Source of the DNA: Symsagittifera roscoffensis
Lineage: Eukaryota > Xenacoelomorpha > Acoela > Convolutidae
DNA length: 64,000 nt
Assembly (NCBI RefSeq): GCF_963678635.1
Contig: NC_087065.1
Span: forward strand, 30,692,252-30,756,251
Direction: 5' to 3'
Notes under the pieces: generated by a model
The model's input: only the letters and a program-made list of their open reading frames with translations
What the model was told of the DNA's origin: nothing
Databases searched by the model: none
Part shown: positions 55,250 to 64,000 of the stretch, in pieces
Numbering within the stretch: the stretch's first letter is position 1
Layout of the letters: the number at the start of each line of letters is the position of its first letter
Program-made: the position numbers and the translations under genes

Positions 55250-56149
55250 GACATGCATTTACGTCCGTTGCAGGGCCTGAAACGCAGTTGCTATGATTGT
55301 GTAAGATCTTCCCCGGTATTTTTTGAGAAAAGTTACGTTATTTCAAAAACTGATTTTTGTCGAATTCTGGCGGGGGAAGAGCTGAAAAATGCAAGAACGT
55401 GTTTCTTCGGTCCTGAAACGCAAATTTGCGCATGTCTCAGGTCTTCCCCCGTCATATATTCAGAAAAACATTTTTTTACAGAAAATTTTTTTGTCCAAAG
55501 CGGTCGGGAAAGGCCGAGACTTGTATAAACGTGCGTTCAAGGGCCCGAAAAACACGTTTATAAATGTCTCAGGTCTTACCTCACCATAGTTTGAGAAAAA
55601 ATCAATTTATTATAAACTGTTTTTGAGTCAAAATATGGCGGGGAAGACTTGTGACATGCACGAACGTGCTTTTCAGGGCCTGAAACGCACGTTTATGCAT
55701 GTCTCAGTTCTTCTTCAAGCATATTTCGAGAAAAAATCCTTAAGTTTATTAAATGAAAATTTGACAAAAATTGGTGGGAGAAGACATGAGACATGCATAT
55801 ACGTCCGTTGCAGGGCCTGAAACGCAGTGTTCAAGCTTGTGTATGATCTTACTCCGTCATTTTTTGGAAAAAAATGGATAAGTTTAAAAACTGATACTTC
55901 TTGTATCGAACTAAGAAGGGGGAGGAGCTGAAACATGCAAGAACGTTCCTCTTAGGTCCTGAAATGAAAATTTACGCATGTCTCAGTTCTTCCTCAAACA
56001 TAATTTGAGAAAAAATTGTTTAAATTTTAATTTTTTTTTGCCAAAAAATGGGAGGAAAAATATAAGTCACGCATGATTGTGCATTTCAGGACCTGAAACA
56101 CAAGTTTATGCATGTCTCAGTTCTTCCTCAAATAGAGTTTGAGAAGAAA
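55250..56149. repeat. Satellite block A
   Basis: Seven monomers, with centres near 55270, 55410, 55540, 55675, 55815, 55955 and 56085. They are repeated almost exactly as 59200-60100, an offset of 3,950 bp. Confidence 0.85.
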
Positions 56150-57514
56150 TTCTTCAATTTATAAATTAAAGTTTGAAGAAATATGGTTGAAAAGAGAGGA
56201 GACTTGCTAGTACGTCCGTTTCAGGGTCTAAAACTTGCGTTAATGCATGTGTCAGATCTTCTCCCGTCATTTTTTGAGAAAAAAAGTTATGAGACTGATT
56301 TTATTTTTGTCAAAATATTTTTGGGAAACACACATGCATGAACATGCGTTTTAGAGCATGTAACGCTAGTTGATGAAAGACTCAGGTCTCTCCCCACCAT
56401 ATTTCCAGAAAGAAAATCATTAGTTCATAAACAATTTTTGTGCAAAATTTTTGTAGGACAAGACATGAGACATGCATATACGTTCGTTTGAGGGCCTAAA
56501 ATGCTCGTTCATGCATGTCTCAGGTCTTCCCACACCAAAATTTGCGAAAAATCAATTAAATCATAAATTGTTTTCATTGTCAAAACCTGGTGGGGAATAC
56601 CTGAGAAATGCATAAACGTTTCCTTCAGGGCCTCAAACGCACCTTTATGCATAACTCAGACTTCTCCCGTCGAATAATCAGAAAAAAATTAAATAAAGAA
56701 AAATTAGTTTTTGTCAAAATACAGTGGAGGAAAACCTGAGACAAGCATAAACGTAACTTTAAATGCCTGCCATGCACGTTTATGCATGCCTCAGATCTTC
56801 CCCCTTCATACATTCCGAAAAACAATTAGTTTATGGAAAGATGTTTTGTCAAAATGCGGTGGTGAAAACCTGAGACATGCATAAACGTGCTTTTCAGGGC
56901 CTGAAACGCACGTTTATGAAAGCCTCAGTTCTTCCTCAAGCATATTTCGAGAAAAAAAATCATTTAGTTAATAAAAATTTTTTGACAAGAAACAGTGGGA
57001 GAAGACATGAGACATGCATATACATCCGTTGCAGGGCCTGTAACGCAGTGTTCATGCTTGTGTATGATATTCCCCCGTCATATTTTCTTAAAAATTAAAT
57101 AAGTTTGAAAACTGATATTGTTTTTGTCGAATTATGGTAGTGGAAGAGCTTATTTATGCAAGAACGTGCTTCTTAGGTCCTAAAACGCAAGTTTACTCAT
57201 GTCACAGTTCTTCCTCAAACATAATTTGAGGAGAAAAAAAAACAAAATTATAAAAAAAAATTATGCCAAAATATGGCAGAAAAAAAGATGAGACACAGAT
57301 AAATGTGCATCTCAGGACCTGAAACACAATTTTATGCATATCCAATTCTTTCTCTCAAACATAATTCGTGAAAAAATCATTTAAATTGTAATTTATTTCT
57401 TTTTTGCCAAAGAATGGGAGGAAAAAAAAGTAATGCATGATTGTGCGTTTCAGGACCTGAATTATAAGTTTATGCATGTTTCAGTTCTTCCTCAAATCTA
57501 GTTTGAGAAGAAAT
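56150..57514. repeat. Ten-monomer higher-order repeat, copy 1
   Basis: Ten distinguishable monomers with centres near 56215, 56350, 56490, 56627, 56760, 56893, 57030, 57170, 57313 and 57445. The period is ~1,365 bp to the next copy. Confidence 0.85.
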
Positions 57515-58880
57515 TCTTCAATTTATAAATTAAAGTTTGAAGAAATATGGTTGAAAAGAGAGGAGACTTGCTAGTACGTCCGTTTCAGGGTCTAAAACTT
57601 GCTTTAATGCATGTGTCAGATCTTCTCCCGTCATTTTTTGAGAAAAAAAGTTATGAGACTGATTTTATTTTTGTCAAAATATTTTTGGGAAACACACATG
57701 CATGAACATGCGTTTTAGAGCATGTAACGCTAGTTGATGAAAGACTCAGGTCTCTCCCCACCATATTATTTCCAGAAAGAAAATCATTAGTTCATAAACA
57801 ATTTTTGTGCAAAATTTTTGTAGGACAAGACATGAGACATGCATATACGTTCGTTTGAGGGCCTAAAATGCTCGTTCATGCATGTCTCAGGTCTTCCCAC
57901 ACCAAAATTTGCGAAAAATCAATTAAATCATAAATTGTTTTCGTTGTCAAAACCTGGTGGGGAATACCTGAGAAATGCATAAACGTTTCCTTCAGGGCCT
58001 CAAACGCACCTTTATGCATAACTCAGACTTCTCCCGTCGAATAATCAGAAAAAAATTAAATAAAGAAAAATTAGTTTTTGTCAAAAAACAGTGGAGGAAA
58101 ACCTGAGACAAGCATAAACGTAACTTTAAATGCCTGCCATGCACGTTTATGCATGCCTCAGATCTTCCCCCTTCATACATTCCGAAAAACAATTAGTTTA
58201 TGGAAAGATGTTTTGTCAAAATGCGGTGGTGAAAACCTGAGACATGCATAAACGTGCTTTTCAGGGCCTGAAACGCACGTTTATGAAAGCCTCAGTTCTT
58301 CCTCAAGCATATTTCGAGAAAAAAAATCATTTAGTTAATAAAAATTTTTTGACAAGAAACAGTGGGAGAAGACATGAGACATGCATATACATCCGTTGCA
58401 GGGCCTGTAACGCAGTGTTCATGCTTGTGTATGATATTCCCCCGTCATATTTTCTTAAAAATTAAATAAGTTTGAAAACTGATATTGTTTTTGTCGAATT
58501 ATGGTAGTGGAAGAGCTTATTTATGCAAGAACGTGCTTCTTAGGTCCTAAAACGCAAGTTTACTCATGTCACAGTTCTTCCTCAAACATAATTTGAGGAG
58601 AAAAAAAACAAAATTATAAAAAAAAATTATGCCAAAATATGGCAGAAAAAAAGATGAGACACAGATAAATGTGCATCTCAGGACCTGAAACACAATTTTA
58701 TGCATATCCAATTCTTTCTCTCAAACATAATTCGTGAAAAAATCATTTAAATTGTAATTTATTTCTTTTTTGCCAAAGAATGGGAGGAAAAAAAAGTAAT
58801 GCATGATTGTGCGTTTCAGGACCTGAATTATAAGTTTATGCATGTTTCAGTTCTTCCTCAAATCTAGTTTGAGAAGAAAT
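57515..58880. repeat. Ten-monomer higher-order repeat, copy 2
   Basis: Near-identical to copy 1. One visible 3-bp difference (ATATTATTTCC near 57764 against ATATTTCC) and a few substitutions separate them. Confidence 0.85.
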
Positions 58881-59200
58881 TCTTCAATTTATAAATTAAA
58901 GTTTGAAGAAATATGGTTGAAAAGAGAGGAGACTTGCTAGTACGTCCGTTTCAGGGTCTAAAACTTGCTTTAATGCATGTGTCAGATCTTCTCCCGTCAT
59001 TTTTTGAGAAAAAAAAGTTATGAGACTGATTTTATTTTTGTCAAAATATTTTTGGGAAACACACATGCATGAACATGCGTTTTAGAGCATGTAACGCTAG
59101 TTGATGAAAGACTCAGGTCTCTCCCCACCATATTTCCAGAAAGAAAATCATTAGTTCATAAACGATTTTTGTGCAAAATTTTTGTAGGACAAGACATGAG
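58881..59200. repeat. Truncated third copy and recombination junction
   Basis: It starts like the higher-order repeat but switches at about 59200, inside the left palindrome arm (GACATGAGACATGCA then TTTACGTCCG), to the sequence of block A. Block A' follows to 60100. Confidence 0.75.
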
Positions 59201-60100
59201 ACATGCATTTACGTCCGTTGCAGGGCCTGAAACGCAGTTGCTATGATTGTGTAAGATCTTCCCCGGTATTTTTTGAGAAAAGTTACGTTATTTCAAAAAC
59301 TGATTTTTGTCGAATTCTGGCGGGGGAAGAGCTGAAAAATGCAAGAACGTGTTTCTTCGGTCCTGAAACGCAAATTTGCGCATGTCTCAGGTCTTCCCCC
59401 GTCATATATTCAGAAAAACATTTTTTTACAGAAATTTTTTTTGTCCAAAGCGGTCGGGAAAGGCCGAGACTTGTATAAACGTGCGTTCAAGGGCCCGAAA
59501 AACACGTTTATAAATGTCTCAGGTCTTACCTCACCATAGTTTGAGAAGAAATCAATTTATTATAAACTGTTTTTGAGTCAAAATATGGCGGGGAAGACTT
59601 GTGACATGCACGAACGTGCTTTTCAGGGCCTGAAACGCACGTTTATGCATGTCTCAGTTCTTCTTCAAGCATATTTCGAGAAAAAATCCTTAAGTTTACT
59701 AAATGAAAATTTGACAAAAATTGGTGGGAGAAGACATGAGACATGCATATACGTCCGTTGCAGGGCCTGAAACGCAGTGTTCAAGCTTGTGTATGATCTT
59801 ACTCCGTAATTTTTTGGAAAAAAATGGATAAGTTTAAAAACTGATACTTCTTGTATCGAACTAAGAAGGGGGAGGAGCTGAAACATGCAAGAACGTTCCT
59901 CTTAGGTCCTGAAATGAAAATTTACGCATGTCTCAGTTCTTCCTCAAACATAATTTGAGAAAAAATTGTTTAAATTTTAATTTTTTTTTGCCAAAAAATG
60001 GGAGGAAAAATAAAAGTCACGCATGATTGTGCATTTCAGGACCTGAAACACAAGTTTATGCATGTCTCAGTTCTTCCTCAAATAGAGTTTGAGAAGAAAT

Positions 60101-63100
60101 TCTTCAATTTATAAATTAAAGTTTGAAGAAATATGGTTGAAAAGAGAGGAGACTTGCTAGTACGTCCGTTTCAGGGTCTAAAATTTGCGTTAATGCATGT
60201 GTCAGATCTTCTCCCGTCATTTTTTGAGAAAAAATTTATGAGACTGATTTTATTTTTGTCAAAATATTTTTGGGAAACACACATGCATGAACATGCGTTT
60301 TAGAGCATGTAACGCTAGTTGATGAAAGACTCAGGTCTCTCCCCACCATATTTCCAGAAAGAAAATCATTAGTTCATAAACGATTTTTGTGCAAAATTTT
60401 TGTAGGACAAGACATGAGACATGCATATACGTTCGTTTGAGGGCCTAAAATGCTCGTTCATGCATGTCTCAGGTCTTCCCACACCAAAATTTGCGAAAAA
60501 TCAATTAATTCATAATTTGTTTTCGTTGTCAAAACCTGGTGGGGAATACCTGAGAAATGCATAAACGTTTCCTTCAGGGCCTCAAACGCACCTTTATGCA
60601 TAACTCAGACTTCTCCCGTCGAATAATCAGAAAAAAATTAAATAAAGAAAAATTAGTTTTTGTCAAAATACAGTGGAGGAAAACCTGAGACAAGCATAAA
60701 CGTAACTTTAAATGCCTGCCATGCACGTTTATGTATGCCTCAGATCTTCCCCCTTCATACATTCCGAAAAACAATTAGTTTATGGAAAGATGTTTTGTCA
60801 AAATGCGGTGGTGAAAACCTGAGACATGCATAAACGTGCTTTTCAGGGCCTGAAACGCACGTTTATGAAAGCCTCAGTTCTTCCTCAAGCATATTTCGAG
60901 AAAAAAAATCATTTAGTTAATAAAAAAATTTTTGACAAGAAACAGTGGGAGAAGACATGAGACATGCATATACATCCGTTGCAGGGCCTGTAACGCAGTG
61001 TTCATGCTTGTGTATGATATTCCCCCGTCATATTTTCTTAAAAATTAAATAAGTTTGAAAACTGATATTGTTTTTGTCGAATTATGGTAGTGGAAGAGCT
61101 TATTTATGCAAGAACGTGCTTCTTAGGTCCTAAAACGCAAGTTTACTCATGTCACAGTTCTTCCTCAAACATAATTTGAGGAGAAAAAACAAAATTATAA
61201 AAAAAAATTATGCCAAAATATGGCAGAAAAAAAGATGAGACACAGATAAATGTGCATCTCAGGACCTGAAACACAATTTTATGCATATCCAATTCTTTCT
61301 CTCAAACATAATTCGTGAAAAAATCATTTAAATTGTAATTTATTTCTTTTTTGCCGAAGAATGGGAGGAAAAAAAAGTAATGCATGATTGTGCGTTTCAG
61401 GACCTGAATTATAAGTTTATGCATGTTTCAGTTCTTCCTCAAATATAGTTCGAGAAAAAAATCTTCATATTATAATTTAAAGCTTGAAGAAATATGGTTG
61501 GAGAAGACAGGAGACTTGCAAGTACGTCCGTTTCAGGGTCTGAAACTCACGTTCATGCATGTGTCAGATGTTCTCCCGTCAGATTTGAGAAAAAAAAATT
61601 GAGAGACTGATTTTAATTTTGTCAAATTTTTTTGGGGAAACACACACATGCATGAACATGCGTTTTAGAGCATGTAACGTAGGTTGATGAATGACTCAGG
61701 TCTCTCCCCATCATATTTCCAGGAAAAATCATTAGTTCATGTAAAGATTTTTGTGCAAAAATATGGTAGTACAAGACATGAGACTTGCATATAAGTTCGT
61801 TTGAGGGCCTAAAATGCTCGTTCGTGCATGTCTCAGGTCTTCCCACACCATAATTTGCAAAAAAATCAATAATTTCATAAATTGTTTTCTTTGTCAAAAC
61901 ATGGTGGGGAAGACCTGAAAAATGCATAAACGTTTTTTTCAGGGCCTCAAACGCACGTTTATGCATAACTCAGATCTTCTCCCGTCGAATATTCAGCGAA
62001 AATTAATTAAAGAAAAGTGAGTTTTTGTCCGATTACAGTGGGGGAAAACCTGAGACAAGCGTAAACGTATATTTAAATGCCTGCAATGCACTTTATGTAT
62101 GTCTCAGATCTTCCCCGGTCATACATTCCGAAAAACAACTAGTTTATGGAAAGATTTTTTTGTCAAATAGCGGTGGCGAAAACCTGAGACATGCATAAAC
62201 GTGCTTTTCAGGGCCTGAAACGCATGTTTATGCAAGCCTCAGTTCTTCCTCAGGCATATTTCGAGAAAAAAATCATTCAGTTTAAAAAATTTTTTTTGAA
62301 AAGAAACGGTGGGAGAAGACATGAGACAAGCATATACATCCGTTGCAGGGCCTGTAACGCAGTGTTCATGCTATTGTTTGATCTTCCCCGTCATATTTTG
62401 AAAAAAAAATAAATAAAATGATAACTGATATTGTTTTTGTCGAATTATGGTGGTGGAATAGCTGAATTATGCGAGAACGTGCTTCTTAGATCCTAAAACG
62501 CAAGTTTTTGCATATCACAGTTCTTCCTCAAACATAATTTCAGGAGAAAAAACCTTAAATTACTTTAAAAAAATTATGCCAAATATGGAAGAAAAAAAAT
62601 GAGACACATAAATGTGCATCTCAGGACCTGAAACACAAGTTTGTGCATGTCTCAGTTCTTTCCCTCAAACATAGTTTGTGAAAAAAATCATTTTACTTGT
62701 AATTTATTTTTTTTGCCAAAAAATGGGAGGAAATCATAAGTCATGCAAAATTGTGCATTTCAGGACCTGAAACATAAGTTTATGCATGTCTAAGTTCTTC
62801 CTCAAACCTAAATTGAGTAAAAATCCTTTAATTTAAAAATCAAAGTGCGAAGAAATGTGGTTGGAGAAGACAGGAGACTTGCAAGTACGTCCGTTTCAGG
62901 GTCTGAAACTAACGTTATGGCATGAGTCAGATCTTCTCACGTCAGTTTTTGAGAAAAAAAATTATGAGACTGATTTTATTTTTGTCAAAATGTTTTTGGG
63001 AAACACAAACATGCATGAACATGCGTTTTAGAGCATGTAACGCTAGTTGATGAATGACTCAGGTCTCTCGCCACCATATTACCAGAAGAAAATCATTAGT

Positions 63101-64000
63101 TCATAAAAGATTTTTGTGCAAAAATATGGTAGGACAAGACATGAGACATGCATATGCCTACGTTTGAGGGCCTAAAAAGCTCGTTCATGCATGTCTCAGG
63201 TCTTCCCACACCATAATTTGCGAAAAAATCAATTAATTCATAAATTGTTTTTTTTTGTCAAAACATGGTAGGGAAGACCTGAGAAATGCATAAACGTTTC
63301 TTTCAGGGCATCAAACGCACGTTTATGCATAACTCAGACTTCTTCCGTCGAATAATCAGAAAAAAAAAATAAAGAAAATGAAATTTTGTCAAAATACAGT
63401 AGAGGAAAACCTGAGACAAGCATAAACGTAACTTTAAATGCCTGCCATGCATGTTTATGCCTGTCTCAGATCTTCCCCGGTCATACATTCCAAAAAACAA
63501 TTAGTTTATGGAAAGATTTTTTGTCAAAATGCGGAGGTGAAAACCTGAGACATGCATGAAATAGCTTTTCAGGGCCTGAAACGCACGTTTATGAATGCCT
63601 CAGTTCTTCCTCAGGCATATTTCGAGAAAAAAATCATTCAGTTTTAAAAAAAAAATTTTGAAAAGAAACGGTGGGAGAAGACATGAGACAAGCATATACA
63701 TCCGTTGCAGGGCCTGTAACGCAGTGTTCATGCTAGTGTTTGATCTTCCCCGTCATATTTTGGAAAAAAAATAAATAAGTTGATAACTGATATTGTTTTT
63801 GTCGAATTATGGTGGTGGAATAGCTGAATTATGCGAGAACGTGCTTCTTAGATTCTAAAACGCAAGTTTTCGCATGTCACAGTTCTTCCTCAAACATAAT
63901 TTCAGGAGAAAAAACCTTAAATTATAAAAAAAAAATTATGCTAAAATATGGAAGAAAAAAGATGAGACACATAAATGTGCATCTCAGGACCTGAAACACA
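60101..64000. repeat. Higher-order repeat copies 4-6, increasingly diverged
   Basis: Copy 4 begins at 60101, copy 5 near 61462 and copy 6 near 62824 (cut by the window end), a spacing of ~1,361 bp. Copy 4 is close to copies 1-2. Copies 5 and 6 differ at many positions but keep the monomer order. Confidence 0.8.

Larger units (their letters stand above)
51960..64000. repeat. Palindromic satellite array, ~137-bp monomers
   Basis: Close to 90 head-to-tail monomers run to the window end. Each has a GC-richer dyad: arm GAGACATGCATAAACGTGC, centre TTTCAGGGCCTGAAAC, arm GCACGTTTATGCATGTCTC. This is extended outward by GGTGGGGAAGACC(T) on the left and its inverse (A)GGTCTTCCCCACC on the right. The AT-rich spacer also begins ATTTTGAG and ends TTTGTCAAAAT, so nearly the whole monomer is inverted-repeat. 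Monomers at the left edge (51960-53200) are more diverged. All frames listed in the array are by-products of the repeat. Confidence 0.95.

Noticed and set aside
53783-63500. Many recurring 60-120-codon frames in the satellite (for example 56625-56825, 57992-58192, 60574-60774 minus)
   Set aside because: They recur with the repeat period, occur on both strands and read through palindrome arms. They are by-products of the array.
51960-64000. CRISPR-like array of regularly spaced repeats
   Set aside because: The units are contiguous ~137-bp satellite monomers with variable palindromes and related AT spacers. There are no unique spacers or cas genes, and the sequence is eukaryotic.

Overview
This is AT-rich genomic DNA from an animal, almost certainly an invertebrate. 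The species cannot be named from the sequence. The evidence is a metazoan-type oxysterol-binding protein gene (PH domain, FFAT motif, OSBP-related domain), several families of animal non-LTR retrotransposons, a Ty3/Gypsy-type element with an envelope-like gene, and a long satellite array. The window is dominated by mobile and repeated DNA. The OSBP gene is the only intact, recognisable host gene.

Layout. 1-963 is non-coding DNA with inverted TACCCTCC/GGAGGGTA modules. 964-5390 is a foldback-like element: two ~0.9 kb inverted arms around an unrecognised, frame-broken protein. 5395-10455 holds an arm fragment and then a decayed CR1/Jockey-like non-LTR element (EEP endonuclease + RT). 10459-14530 is another arm copy split by a second non-LTR element of a different type (PHD finger + RT + restriction-like endonuclease) with a 10-bp target duplication. 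14617-17046 is the OSBP gene, followed by a third non-LTR element on the minus strand. The 3' half of OSBP plus most of that element (16045-20344) was tandemly duplicated (20345-24110), which leaves a truncated, frameshifted second OSBP copy. 25250-26480 is an old degenerate satellite.

26744-44005 is a 17.3-kb LTR retrotransposon: 410-bp LTRs differing at one base, CTAG target duplication, gag, protease, RT-RNase H, integrase, two extra long reading frames and an envelope-like gene. Its genes carry many breaks, including a glycine in the RT catalytic motif, although its LTRs look new. It sits in one copy of a ~2.05-kb tandem duplication. The other copy (45441-47491) keeps the empty target site. 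47492-51960 is AT-rich DNA with two unrecognised coding-like relics and small local duplications.

51960-64000 is a satellite array that continues past the window end. Its ~137-bp monomers are almost completely palindromic and are organised into a ten-monomer higher-order repeat (~1.365 kb) and a 3.95-kb super-repeat. This array and the young-looking but broken LTR element with its unfamiliar accessory frames are the most unusual parts of the window.
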